This document shows positions 44,180 to 54,538 of a stretch of DNA of 64,000 nt, piece by piece. A program made the translations under genes and the position numbers. A model generated the notes under the pieces. It was not told the DNA's origin. It saw nothing but the letters and a program-made list of their open reading frames with translations, and made no database searches. The DNA comes from Mycoplasmopsis bovis 8790 (GTDB lineage: Bacteria > Bacillota_I > Bacilli_A > Mycoplasmatales > Metamycoplasmataceae). Each line of letters opens with the position of its first letter. Within the stretch, counting starts at the first letter, position 1. The stretch spans positions 157,989 to 221,988 of the forward strand of contig NZ_LAUS01000008.1 in the NCBI RefSeq assembly GCF_005061465.1. Direction: 5' to 3'.

Positions 44180-45313
44180 ATGGCAAATAAAGATTACTAC
44201 AAGATACTGGGCGTAGATAAGAAAGCAAGCGATCAAGAAATTAAGGCAGCATATCGTAAGCTTGCAATGAAATATCACCCAGATAAGTTAAAAGATGGCA
44301 CTAGTGACCAAAAAATGCAAGAGATTAATGAAGCATATGAAGTATTATCAGATCCTAAAAAAAGAGATGAATATGATAGATATGGATCAGTAGGTTCTGC
44401 TAATAGAGGCTTTAATATGAATAATGCTGGATTTGCTGACTTTGGCTCGGGAATGCAAGATATTTTTAATGATATTTTTTCAACATTTTCAGCTGGATTT
44501 GGTAGCTACGGTAGAGGTGGAAGATCATCTCAAAGTGCTATGAAACAGAGAGGAAAGGATGTTTATTCTAACATTGTAATAACATTTAGTGAGTCAGTAA
44601 CCGGGGTTGAATTTAAAGAAACATTAAGCAAGTATGAAGTGTGTCCAAAGTGTTCTGGCAAAGGTGCTGAGTCAAAAAACATTAAAGTTTGTGATAAGTG
44701 TCATGGAAGCGGTAAGGAAGTTGGCAGACGAAAAACTCCTTTTGGTGTAGTGGAAACGGTAGGAGCTTGCTCTAAATGTGACGGCTTAGGTGAAATCATT
44801 TTAACTTCTTGTGATATGTGTAAGGGCGCTAAATACATTAAAAAAGACAAGCAAGTTACTATTAAAGTCTCACCAGGATTTATAAGCGGAGATAGTATTA
44901 AGCTACCCGGTTATGGTAAAAAAGGAATAAATGGTGGCGAGCCTGGTGATATGTATGTTGTAGTATCTATCAAGCCACATAAATATTATGTTAGAGAAGG
45001 CCTTAATTTACATATAGATAATTTCCCTGTTTCATTTTTGGACATAGTTAAAGAAAATGAAGTCATTGTACCAACACCAAGCGGACTAAAAGCAGTTAGA
45101 ATGAAGCATTCATATAACAATGGCACAAAAATAAAAGTCAAAGATGGTGGTATGTGAGATAAAAATGGCAATAAGGGAGACTTAATAATAACACTTAGTG
45201 TCAGGGTTCCTGATTATTCATCACTTAAGTTTAAAGATTTGGCTAAAGTTTTAGATGGATATAGTGACGAAGTAAACAAGGACTATGTCGACGAGTTTAA
45301 AAAAGCTAAATAG
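44180..45313 (+). CDS. dnaJ: Chaperone DnaJ (type I J-protein)
   Basis: 377 residues. J domain with HPD at 33-35, then a Gly/Phe-rich linker, four CxxCxGxG-type zinc repeats (starting at [32 protein letters not shown]) and the C-terminal substrate domain. It stimulates DnaK ATPase and delivers unfolded proteins. It is a single-gene unit behind a CIRCE operator, with the start only 12 bases after it. One TGA-coded Trp near residue 326. Confidence 0.96.
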
Positions 45314-45317
45314 CAAA

Positions 45318-45348
45318 GGCACAATCAATTAAAATTGTGCTTTTTTAT
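45318..45348 (+). terminator. Terminator after dnaJ
   Basis: GCACAAT (45320-45326) pairs with ATTGTGC (45334-45340), followed by T. A near-copy of the dispersed word (TATAAAACAGG) follows at 45350. The remaining bases to 45501 hold no gene. Confidence 0.85.
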
Positions 45349-45501
45349 TTATAAAACAGGGTTTTACGAAAAATGAAGCAAGTTATGAGTGTTATAAAAA
45401 TAGCAAATTCAAAACACTAAAAATTTGCTATATTTTTTATGTTAGTTTGTAGATTAGATATTAGTCATTTAGCAAAAGTAAAATTTATATTAGGAGAAAA
45501 A

Positions 45502-46821
45502 ATGAGTAAGAAAATTAAATTCATTAGTGGTGCTTTTCTATCATTGACAATGATTCCTTTTATTGCGGCATCATGTGAAAATACAAAGAATTCAAACGAT
45601 AAAAATATTGATGGTTCTAGTTCGTCTCTGACTCCGCCTGCAAATTCTATGCCAGACGATAAAAAAGATGGGGATAAAAATGTAACTCCCCCAAACAATG
45701 GGAAAGAGCAAGCTGATCAACCAGGCGGTTCATCTGAAGGCAGTGATAATAATAACCCTATAAATAAGGAAAAAGAAGAAACTGAAGAAGATAGAAAAGC
45801 AAATAAAAATAATGCTGAAAAAGTAATAAAAATTGTCGGTGAGCAAAAAGATGCATTTGCTACTTTTCACTCACTACAAGATTTTTTAGATCAAATCAAT
45901 GTTTATGCTAAAGAAGAAAAAATCAACAATTTAGAGTTAGCAGAAAATGACAAAACAAGGATGTTATTAGAGGATACAGAAGGCGGCAAAAATAAAATTA
46001 AGTTAAAGTTAGGTAGTCATACTTTTGAAGTTTCGCTTGGATCTGTTTACAAAGACAAAGTTGTGACTAAGTACGCAGTCAAGGACAGCAATTCTACAAT
46101 TAAAATAAGCTTAGATAATAAATTTGATGATATAAACAAAACTGATGACAAAATATTTGTTAAGCAAATTGGATATTCAAAAGATACTTCAAAAAACAGT
46201 ATTACCATTGCGACAATGCCAAAAAATACTGTTGAAGTTCCAAAGAATTTACCTTTGAAAATTAACTCGCTTTTTCAGGCATTTCATCAATTAAAGTCAC
46301 CAATAATTAATAATCTTGATAAATGAAATCTTAAAAATGTAAATAACATTTCTGAAGTCTTTTCGCATGCTTCTGAATTTAACCAAGATATTTCAAAATG
46401 AGACACTTCAAATGTAAGAAATATGTCGGGTGTTTTTGATGGTGCAGCTAAATTTAATAGTCCGTTAAATAATTGAAACGTCTCAAATGTTACACAAATG
46501 TCTAGCTTTTTTGCAGGGGCAACGGCTTTTAACCAAGATTTAAATTTATGAAACACATCTAATGTTCAAGATATGGAATCTATGTTTCAAGAAGCAACTT
46601 CATTTAATGGAAATATAGATAATTGAAATGTATCAAATGTAAAGAATATGTATTCAATGTTTGGGGATACAGAGAACTTTAGTCATGACTTAAGTAAATG
46701 AAAACTAAATTCTAATGTCAAAACAGACAACATGTTTACTAGAGCAACTAAGGTAGATGTAGAAAAATTAGCAAGTATATGAGGTGTTTCAGCCGACAAG
46801 CTTAGAAAAACATCTAAATAA
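45502..46821 (+). CDS. Surface lipoprotein with BspA-type / DUF285 repeats
   Basis: 439 residues. Lipoprotein signal with lipobox IAASC. A low-complexity Asn/Asp/Pro/Gly/Lys-rich linker (about 30-110) follows, then a middle domain without clear relatives. Five 25-residue DUF285 repeats end the protein (pattern N.SNV..M..MF..A..FN..L..W). Such BspA-like leucine-rich proteins are surface exposed and often bind host matrix or each other. The start at 45502 follows TTAGGAG. Nearly all repeat-ending Trp are TGA. A longer frame from 45439 exists but lacks a signal peptide at its start. Confidence 0.88.
46327..46701 (+). repeat. Five tandem 75-bp (25-residue) DUF285 repeats
   Basis: Five consecutive 25-residue units, each ending in Trp (TGA) and holding SNV/KNV, then MF/VF/FF, then FN or FS. 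The units are diverged at DNA level, so recent slippage is unlikely. Confidence 0.85.
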
Positions 46822-46957
46822 AACGATATACAAACCAAATTATGTGTCTATTTATGATTATTTCTTTTCAAATAATTACAAAGTCAATCCGCAGGGTTGA
46901 TTTTTTTGCTTTTAAGAGCAAATGTAAAACATTTTTTGTCCAAGATACAAATAAAAA

Positions 46958-46963
46958 TATAAT
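46958..46963 (+). promoter_or_regulatory. -10 box, leaderless start of the unknown gene at 46970
   Basis: TATAAT ends 6 nt before the ATG at 46970. Confidence 0.6.
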
Positions 46964-46969
46964 TTAAGT

Positions 46970-47431
46970 ATGAAAGAAAACAATAACAAACCTATTTTAG
47001 ATTCTTTTGATTTATCAGTATACAGTGAGAAAAATATGTTTGAAAGTCTTCTAAAAGAGAATAAGGAACTAGAAGCTCATTACCGTTTTTTTAATAAATT
47101 AATGCCAAATTATGATTTATTCAAACATATTAATGAAAGTATAAAAATCCCGATTGTTGATATAAATAATATTTCCAAATATACTATAAAACAGGTTGAT
47201 TATACAAATATAGATAAGTATTTAATTGATGTTAATTATTTGAAAACAAAAAACGATATTGCTTTTGACTTAAAAAGCATAAGCAAAAATATTTCGTTTT
47301 CATCAAATGAAATATTGCCTTTAATTGATGTTCAAAATAGTGATTTTTATGATGGTGGCTCTTCTTTTACTGAAGATACTATTTCATTCGCAAACACAAC
47401 AGAAGTAGTTATAAATAAAGTGGAATTTTAA
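46970..47431 (+). CDS. Hypothetical protein, unknown family
   Basis: 153 residues, no signal peptide, no membrane segment, no TGA codon. The sequence is rich in Asn, Asp, Ile and Lys; the C-terminus is acidic and Ser/Phe rich (around DFYDGGSSFTEDTISF). It has its own leaderless promoter and precedes cmk by 78 bases. It contains the word CTATAAAACAGG (47184-47195) in a reading frame different from that of the other coding copies. I do not recognise the family; it is probably mycoplasma-specific and cytosolic. Confidence 0.7.
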   Translation: MKENNNKPILDSFDLSVYSEKNMFESLLKENKELEAHYRFFNKLMPNYDLFKHINESIKIPIVDINNISKYTIKQVDYTNIDKYLIDVNYLKTKNDIAFDLKSISKNISFSSNEILPLIDVQNSDFYDGGSSFTEDTISFANTTEVVINKVEF

Positions 47432-47509
47432 GCATTTCTTGCCTTTATAGCACTTAAGATTTTTATTTAATTTATAATTAAATAATGTAATTTAATTTAG
47501 GGAGTTTTT

Positions 47510-48175
47510 ATGAGCAACAAAATAAATATAGCAATAGATGGGCCATGTGGAGCTGGTAAATCCACTGTTGCTAAAGAGGTAAGCAAAAAGCTAAATTATG
47601 TGTTTATAAACAGCGGAAGTGTTTATAGAGCAATAGCTCTTAGTGCAATCAGAATGAATGTTGATTTTGAAATTGAAAGCGAAGTTTTTAAGATGCTTAG
47701 TAAGATTGAAATCGACTTAGATGAGCACGAAAACATCTTTCTTAATGGTACAAATGTATCGGATGCAATTAGGGATGATAAAGTAGCAAAAGCTGCCTCA
47801 AAAGTTGCTCAATACCCATTAATAAGACATTATGTTGTTGATTTTATTCATAAAATAACTAAAAAATCTAAAGGGTATATTATGGACGGCCGTGATACAA
47901 CTTTTAAGTTAATGCCGCATGCTGAATTGAAGATTTTTCTCACAGGAACTCCTGAAGTAAGAGCTAGAAGACGAGCACTTGAAAATAAGGACAAGGGATT
48001 TGAGACTAACTATGATGTTGTTTTAGCAGAAGTTAAATCTAGAGACTATGCAGATCAGCATAGAGAAACAGATCCTTTACATATCACTGATGATGCAATT
48101 GTAATTGATTCGACTGATATGAATTTTGAACAAGTGGTTGAAAAAATTGTTAGTTTAGCAAAAGAAAGAATGTAG
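47510..48175 (+). CDS. cmk: Cytidylate kinase
   Basis: 221 residues. The P-loop is [10 protein letters not shown] at residues 9-18, followed by the NMP-binding NSGSVYRA segment and the LID region with RARRRALE and the RD.AD sequence. It phosphorylates CMP and dCMP with ATP. The start follows AGGGAG. Der starts 2 bases after its stop; cmk-der is a common mycoplasma pairing. Confidence 0.96.
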   Translation: MSNKINIAIDGPCGAGKSTVAKEVSKKLNYVFINSGSVYRAIALSAIRMNVDFEIESEVFKMLSKIEIDLDEHENIFLNGTNVSDAIRDDKVAKAASKVAQYPLIRHYVVDFIHKITKKSKGYIMDGRDTTFKLMPHAELKIFLTGTPEVRARRRALENKDKGFETNYDVVLAEVKSRDYADQHRETDPLHITDDAIVIDSTDMNFEQVVEKIVSLAKERM

Positions 48176-48177
48176 TT

Positions 48178-49488
48178 ATGAAAAAGAATGTAATTGCTAT
48201 TATTGGAAAGCCTAATGTTGGTAAGAGCACCCTATTTAATAGACTTGTTGGTAAAAGAAGTTCAATTACCTTTGACAGACCTGGAGTTACTAGAGACAGG
48301 TTATATGAATCGTTTATGTGAAATGGTAAAGAGATCAATGTAATTGATACAGGTGGAATTCAAATTGAAAAGAAAGACTTTCAAGATCAGATATTAATTC
48401 AAGCCAAGATCGCTATCGAAGAAGCGGACGTTGTTATCTTTATTGTTGATGGTCAAGCATCTATTACTTCTGATGACAAGATGATTTACAGTATGCTTCA
48501 AAAGTCAGGCAAACCTATTATTGTTGTTGCTAATAAGTTGGATAATATTTCAAAATTTGACTACGGATGATATTCACTAGGAGCTGACCACGTTTTTAGA
48601 ATTAGTGCATTACATGGTAACGGTATAGGTGATGTTTTAGATCAATGTCTTAAGTACTTAAATTTTGATACTGATAATGTAAGTCCGTATTTTAAACTCT
48701 CAATTATAGGTCAACCAAATTCAGGCAAAAGTTCACTCTTAAATGCTATTACTAATGAAAACAGATCAATTGTTTCAGATATAGCAGGCACAACTAGGGA
48801 TAGTGTAAAAAGTGTAGTTGAATTAAGAGGCCACAAGATTGAAATTATAGATACTGCGGGAATTACTAAGAAAAGTAAGATTGATGATACTGTTGAACAT
48901 TTAGCGCTTAAAAGAGCAATGTCATCACTTGATGAATCTGACTTGTCTATAGTGCTTATTGATTCAACCAGAGAGTTAGCGCATTTTGATGCTAGAATCA
49001 TTGGATATGCCTTAGAAAACAATAAGCCTATTATAATTTGTGTTAATAAATGAGACTTAATTAATAAGACTCAAGACACAATGAATGAATATCGTAAGAA
49101 GTTAAAAAATCGTTTTCATTTTGTACCTTGAGTACCAGTTGAATTTATTTCTGCTAAAACAGGTTCTAGAATTGATAAGCTTATTGATATTGTTTTAAAA
49201 GTTAAAGAAAACTTAGAGCGTGAAATTAAACCTTCTGTACTTACAAATTTAATAAGGGAAAGTCAATTAATTCAGCCTGCGCCTCCGTATAATGGGGGAA
49301 GATTGAACATTTACTTTGCTAGAAAAACAGAAAGCAAAATACCAACATTTATCTTTTTTGTTAATAATAAAAAATTTGTCCACTTTAGCTACCAAAGATT
49401 TTTGGAAAAGCAAATTAGACAAAATATAGAATATACTGGTTGCCCTATCAATATTATTTTTAAAAATAAGTCTAATGAATTTGAATAA
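48178..49488 (+). CDS. der: Ribosome biogenesis GTPase Der (EngA)
   Basis: 436 residues with two GTPase domains. The first has GKPNVGKST (9-17), DTGG and NKLD; the second has GQPNSGKSS (about 178), DTAG and NKWD. A C-terminal KH-like domain (about 350-436) with [12 protein letters not shown] follows. It assists 50S subunit assembly. The tandem-G layout is unique to Der. Several Trp are TGA-coded, so it is scattered under the standard code. It is co-transcribed with cmk and ends at a strong terminator. Confidence 0.96.
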
Positions 49489-49499
49489 GAGTTATTTTA

Positions 49500-49530
49500 C
49501 TAATTTGCCTATGAAACAGGCAAATTATTT
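49500..49530 (+). terminator. Terminator after der, built around the dispersed motif
   Basis: AATTTGCCT and AGGCAAATT pair around ATGAAAC, followed by T. The loop region CCTATGAAACAGG is one base from the dispersed word CCTATAAAACAGG. Confidence 0.8.
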
Positions 49531-49649
49531 TTTATTATGGCTTTAAATTTGATCATTTTCAATAATTATTAATTTTGCCAAAATTATTAGTTTAAAAACA
49601 TATATAAATATGCTTTTTGTTTAATGAGAAAATAAAATTCCATTTAATT

Positions 49650-49655
49650 TATAAT
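49650..49655 (+). promoter_or_regulatory. -10 box, leaderless start of the acpS-gatB run
   Basis: TATAAT ends 6 nt before the ATG at 49662. It may drive the packed genes through gatB. Confidence 0.65.
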
Positions 49656-49661
49656 TTAAAT

Positions 49662-49976
49662 ATGTTTAATCATAATATAGGCTTAGATATGACCAAGATA
49701 AGCCGATTTCAAGAGCTTAAAAAAAGCACAGCTATCCGAATCTTAAGCGCTGAAGAACTTAGTGAGTTTGATGAACTAAAATCTGATTATGAAAAACAAA
49801 AGTATTTAGCTACTCGTTGGTGTATAAAAGAGGCTATGTTTAAGGCTGATAACAATATTCCGGCATTTGACAAAATTACTATAATCAAAAAACAAGGCGC
49901 ATATCAGCATTCTGATTTTATGATATCAACAACAGATGAGGATGACTTAATAATAGCAGTAGTAATAAAAAAGTAG
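49662..49976 (+). CDS. acpS: Holo-acyl-carrier-protein synthase
   Basis: 104 residues. The N-terminal NIGLDMTKISRF carries the Mg-binding Asp, and TRWCIKEAMFKA is the second family motif (usually W..KEA..KA). It transfers phosphopantetheine from CoA to Ser34 of the ACP encoded at 40227. The start is supported by the leaderless promoter rather than the upstream in-frame TTG. It is followed by plsC 9 bases later. Confidence 0.88.
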   Translation: MFNHNIGLDMTKISRFQELKKSTAIRILSAEELSEFDELKSDYEKQKYLATRWCIKEAMFKADNNIPAFDKITIIKKQGAYQHSDFMISTTDEDDLIIAVVIKK

Positions 49977-49985
49977 GAGTTTTAT

Positions 49986-50726
49986 ATGTTTATTGTAAAA
50001 ATGATTTTTCTTTGATGATTAGTTTTATGGTATTGATGAAGAATAAATGCTTATGCTAGAAAATATCGCAAGGATCCAACTTTTTATCATCCACAGCAAA
50101 GAAATGATTGACTTTTGAAAAAAGCTAGATTTTTCTTGTGACTTTTTGGCGTAAAAGTGACAGTTGAAGGATACGACAATATTCCTAAAGGTGCTGTAAT
50201 ACTAGCTCCAAATCATAAATCAAATGTTGATCCAGTTTTGGTTTTATATGCATTAAAAAAACAAACTAAAGAAGAAAATGTTAGAAACAGAATACCTACA
50301 TTTTTAGCTAAGATCGAACTAAGTAAAAAAAGAACAATGAAAAATTTACTCAGCCTAATAGACACCATTTATGTTGACAGAGAAAATCCACGTGATGCCA
50401 TTAAAAAACTTAATGAATTCGGTTCTTTTGTTAAGAAAAACTCAACTTGTGGTGTTATTTTCCCTGAAGGAACTAGGGTTAAAGAAACTGAATTAGGTGA
50501 ATTTAAAGCAGGAGCTTTTAAAGTTGCAGTAAGTAATTACTTGCCTATTGTGCCGGTGGCAATTTCTGATTCTCGCGATGCTTTAAACAAGAAAAGAATG
50601 AAGTCAATACACATAAAAGTTACATTCTTGCCAGCACTTAAACCTGCTACTTTTATTACAATGGAGCCTGTAGTTATAGCTGAAAAAGTCAAAAGTATGA
50701 TTAAGGGAGCATTAGAAAATGAATAA
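49986..50726 (+). CDS. plsC: 1-acyl-sn-glycerol-3-phosphate acyltransferase
   Basis: 246 residues. The N-terminus is very rich in TGA-coded Trp (seven Trp in the first 50 residues) and probably forms a membrane helix. NHKSNVDP holds the catalytic H(X)4D, and FPEGTRVK the substrate-binding EGTR motif. It converts lysophosphatidate to phosphatidate in membrane phospholipid synthesis. The start follows AGGAG; the end overlaps scpA by 8 bases. Confidence 0.93.
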
Positions 50727-51480
50727 TGAAGTCTTGCAACCTAGTGCTGAAAATAAGTTTGATATTAAATTAGAAAACTTTGATGGACCTTTAGATTTAT
50801 TACTAGCTTTAGTGCAAGAAAAAAATGTAAACATTATGGATGTTGATGTTTTTGAATTAGCTACTGCTTATTTAAAAATAATTGAAGATTTGCAAGAAAA
50901 TGAAATTGATGTGGCAAGTGATTATTTAGTTATGGCTGCAACGCTTCTGGCGCTAAAAACTAAAATGCTTTTATTTACTCCTGAACAAAAGCCAGAAATT
51001 GAAGAAGACAAACGTGAATTATTGCGCAGGCTTTATGAATATCAACAAATTAAAGAAGTTACCAAAGTACTTCGTGAGCATGAAGAATCTAGAAAAGAGA
51101 TTTTTATTAAGAGTCCAAGCAACATTGATGAGTTTTTGGTAGACGATGATAAAAGTGCGCTTGATGGCTCAAGTAACCCACTAAAATTGATTACTGTTTT
51201 AAGAAAAATGTTTGAGAGAACATATGCTCAGCAACTTAGAAGAACTAAATTAGAAACATTTAACCTAACACCAAAAGATCAAATTCCATTCATTTTGAAT
51301 CTATTTGATTCGTGTGACAAGGTATCTTTTGAAATGATTTTTAAACAACCTAGTTTGAATCACTTTGTTATAACACTTTTAGCTGTGCTAGATTTATCAA
51401 GAAGACAAATTATAAGAATGTATCAAGATGAACAATTTGGCGAAATTAGGTTTGAAAAGGGGCCAGAGTATGAAAAATAA
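50719..51480 (+). CDS. scpA: Segregation and condensation protein A
   Basis: 253 residues. The N-terminal FDGPLDLLLALVQEKNVNIMDV motif and the internal EASDYLVMAATLLALKTKMLL-like segment are the ScpA kleisin pattern. It bridges SMC heads in the condensin complex. Its start overlaps plsC and its end overlaps scpB, showing translational coupling with its partner. Confidence 0.93.
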   Translation: MNNEVLQPSAENKFDIKLENFDGPLDLLLALVQEKNVNIMDVDVFELATAYLKIIEDLQENEIDVASDYLVMAATLLALKTKMLLFTPEQKPEIEEDKRELLRRLYEYQQIKEVTKVLREHEESRKEIFIKSPSNIDEFLVDDDKSALDGSSNPLKLITVLRKMFERTYAQQLRRTKLETFNLTPKDQIPFILNLFDSCDKVSFEMIFKQPSLNHFVITLLAVLDLSRRQIIRMYQDEQFGEIRFEKGPEYEK

Positions 51481-52048
51481 AATATTGGAAGCTTTATTAT
51501 ATGTACAAGGCGATGAAGGTCTTACCTTAGAACAAGTAAAAGACATTTTTGGCTTAAACACTATTGCTGAAGCTAGAAAAGTAATGAATGACTTTGTTAG
51601 AGCTTATAATGATGAAGATAGAGCACTAAAAGTTGTTAACTTTAATGAAGTTTTTAAATTAGCAACTAGAGAAGCATACAAAGAATATATTACAAAAATG
51701 GTACAGGTTGTTAAAAAACATCGTTTGTCAAATGCTGCTATAGAAGTTGCGGGCATTGTTGCTTACAAACAACCTGTTACTAGATCTCAAATCAATAACC
51801 TTAGAGGAGTTGCTAGTGAGCAAGTTTTGAACACATTGCTAACTAAAGGTGTTGTTGAGGAAGTTGGAATTAGTCCTACTCCCGGAAATCCTATTCTTTA
51901 TGGCGTAACCAATAAGTTTTATGATTACTTTAAATTGAAGTCAACTTATGAATTACCTAAATTAACTGAATTCAACTATTCTGATGGAACTGAAAACGAA
52001 TCCAGAGACTTTAACTTATTCGATGGCATAAAAGTTGATGTTGAATAG
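51470..52048 (+). CDS. scpB: Segregation and condensation protein B
   Basis: 192 residues. LEALLYVQGDEGLTLEQV, then EVAGIVAYKQPVTRSQI..LRGV and TPGNPILYGVT are the paired winged-helix signatures of ScpB. It dimerises and binds ScpA in the SMC condensin. The start at 51470 follows GGGG-AG spacing inside the end of scpA; an upstream in-frame ATG at 51428 would add 14 residues without family support. Confidence 0.93.
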   Translation: MKNKILEALLYVQGDEGLTLEQVKDIFGLNTIAEARKVMNDFVRAYNDEDRALKVVNFNEVFKLATREAYKEYITKMVQVVKKHRLSNAAIEVAGIVAYKQPVTRSQINNLRGVASEQVLNTLLTKGVVEEVGISPTPGNPILYGVTNKFYDYFKLKSTYELPKLTEFNYSDGTENESRDFNLFDGIKVDVE

Positions 52049-52053
52049 GAGCG

Positions 52054-52914
52054 ATGATAGTGCATAAGTTTGTTGCTCATAAAAATGATGGCGGTAGAAA
52101 GTTAATAAAATATATTAGTTCTCTATTTAAAGATTTACCAGAAAGTCGTATTTATAAGCTTTTACGTCAAAAATGCATAAAGATAAATGGCAAAAGAATT
52201 ACTGACAGCAATTATATTGTTAATGAAGGTGATGAAGTAATAATTTATGGCATTAAAGAACAAGCAACAATTTATATTTATGACACTGGATTGAAATTAG
52301 ATTCAAAAATTGTTTATGAAGATGACAATATTTTGATAATTAATAAAAAAGCCGGAATAGCAGTTCATGATGAGCCGCCTTGTCTAGATAACCAAGTGCT
52401 AAGTTATCTAAAATTTAAGCAGGATTCATCATTTAGACCAAGTCACGTTGGACGTTTAGACAAATGAACTACTGGATTAATAATGTATGCAAAAAACTAT
52501 AAAACATTACGCGAATTAAACAATAAAATAGGCTTTTTTGACAAAATTTACACACTGAAAAGTGATTATAATGACGGAGATAATGTTGTTTCAGCTTACA
52601 TTCATCATGATGAAAAGAAGCAGAAAATGGTTGTAACAAAAGAACCTATTGGATTAAATGATCAAATAGTTAAAACAAAAATATTTGTTGAAAATAATAA
52701 ATTATATACACAGCTACTAACTGGTAGAAAGCACCAAATTAGAGCAACAATGGAATACTTGGGATATCCAATTCATGGTGATATTAAGTATGGTTCGCAT
52801 AAAAAAACAAATAAGAGAATTTACTTACACTCCTATAAATTAAGGTTCAATAACTTATCGTCACCCCTAGAGTACTTAAATGGTAGGGAATTTGAGTGTA
52901 ATGAAGATTGGTAG
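52054..52914 (+). CDS. Ribosomal large-subunit pseudouridine synthase (RluC/RluD family)
   Basis: 286 residues. An N-terminal S4 domain (about 15-75) precedes the catalytic core. The catalytic Asp is in VGRLDKWTTGL (usual HRLDxxTSGL), and LLTGRKHQIRATM near residue 225 is the RNA-binding loop. It makes pseudouridine in 23S rRNA. The variation in the catalytic motif (Gly for His, TTG for TSG) makes the exact subfamily uncertain. The start follows AGGAG 5 bases after scpB. Confidence 0.88.
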
Positions 52915-52919
52915 GAAAT

Positions 52920-53225
52920 ATGAAGGGCAATATTAGAGAAGAGTTAAAAGAAATTGCACTATCATTAATGTTAAAAATTGATGACAAAGTTTTAGATGAC
53001 ATAATGGAACTTTGGACTGATTTAAACACTAGAATTGAATGGCTAAAAGAAATTGATACAAGTAACGTTAAGCCATTAAGTCATATTAATGAAGACAGGT
53101 TTGTTGATTTTTTAAGAGATGATGTAGAAGATAATTCGTTAGTTTCAATTAAAAAACAGGATTTATTATCTAATGCTGCTGACTATGATGAAAACTATAT
53201 ATTAACCAATAAGGTTGTAAAATAA
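52920..53225 (+). CDS. gatC: Aspartyl/glutamyl-tRNA amidotransferase subunit C
   Basis: 101 residues. The pattern IREELKEIALSLMLKIDD, then LNTRIEWLKEIDTSNVKPLSH and FLRDD, is diagnostic for GatC, the small linker subunit of the transamidosome. The start follows TAGGAAAT. Its stop overlaps the gatA start. gatC-gatA-gatB order is standard. Confidence 0.88.
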   Translation: MKGNIREELKEIALSLMLKIDDKVLDDIMELWTDLNTRIEWLKEIDTSNVKPLSHINEDRFVDFLRDDVEDNSLVSIKKQDLLSNAADYDENYILTNKVVK

Positions 53226-54538
53226 TGAAATTAGAAAATAAGGGAAACTTCAATAAGGCGCTTGATGAACTAAAAAATGACAAAAATAATTGTGTTTCTA
53301 GTTTATATAACGAGAAAAGATCAAGTATAGGTGGAGTATTAGAAAACAGCGTTTTTACAATCAAAGATAACTATGCAACCTATGATCAAAAAGCTACAGC
53401 GTCTAGCATGATTTTGGAGAACTTTAAGCCACATTACAATGCAACTGCTATACAAAAGCTGCTTGATGCAGGGGCAATTCCAGTTGCTAAAGTACATTGT
53501 GATGAATTAGCACTAGGGGGAACAGGAAAACATAGTGCATTTGGATTAATAACTAATCCTTTTGATTCATCTCGCTTGGCAGGTGGTTCATCAAGTGGCT
53601 CAGCAGCAACATTAACTGAGAATGTATCTTTTTCTTTAGGATCTGATACAGGCGATTCTGTGCGTTTACCTGCTAGTTACAATGGTATTGTAGGTTTTAA
53701 ACCTAGCTATGGAGCCATAAGCAGGTTTGGTCTGTTTGCTTTTGCATCTAGTTTAGACACTGTGGCATATTTTGCGCATAGTGCCAATGATATAGCGGTT
53801 TTATCAAAAGTTATGTTTGGTAAAGATGATAGAGATATGACTAGCCTGGATATCAAAATTGATAATGTTGTGAAAACAAGGCCACAGAAAATTGGTGTGC
53901 TTAATGTTAAAGGCTTAGAAAAGTTTGTTGACGAAGAATACAAAAAGCTTATAAATAAACTTTCTAAGTCAACATCAGTTGAGTTAGTTAATATTGATGA
54001 AAAGCTTTATAAAGCAATAAAACCTGTTTATGAAATTATTTCATTTTCAGAAGCATCTAGCAATCTTGCAAACTTAAATGGAATAGCATTTGGTTCTAGA
54101 AAAGATGGTGATAATTGGGAAGAAATTATGACCAATACTAGAGCAGAAGGTTTCGGGGAAATGGTGCAACTAAGGCTTGCTTTAGGATCGTTTTTCTTAC
54201 ATTCTAAGAATCAAGAAGAGATGATTTTAAAAGCACAAAAGGTTAGAAGATTAATTAAAGAACATATCGATAGCATTCTTAATCAATATGATATTGTAAT
54301 TTATCCTTGTGCTGCTGACTATGCGCCTTATATTGATGATTCTAAAAACAAATCTCATGGGTATATGGATTATATTTTAACTGGAGCTAATCTTTCAGGT
54401 AATCCTTCATTATCAATTCCATGAATTAAAAATGATCTATTTGTTAATTTATCAATTGATTCAAAAATTTATGATGATGAAAAATTACTATCGTATGCAT
54501 TATGAATTGAAGAGTTTTTAAAGGAGAATAATGAATAA
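53225..54538 (+). CDS. gatA: Aspartyl/glutamyl-tRNA amidotransferase subunit A
   Basis: 437 residues. Amidase signature GGSSSGSAATL with the Ser-cisSer-Lys triad formed with the early Lys in TIKDNYAT and the Ser in DTGDSVRLPASYNG. It hydrolyses Gln to supply ammonia for converting Glu-tRNA(Gln) to Gln-tRNA(Gln). Its start overlaps the gatC stop, and its end overlaps gatB by 8 bases. Slightly short against the 480-residue norm. Confidence 0.94.
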
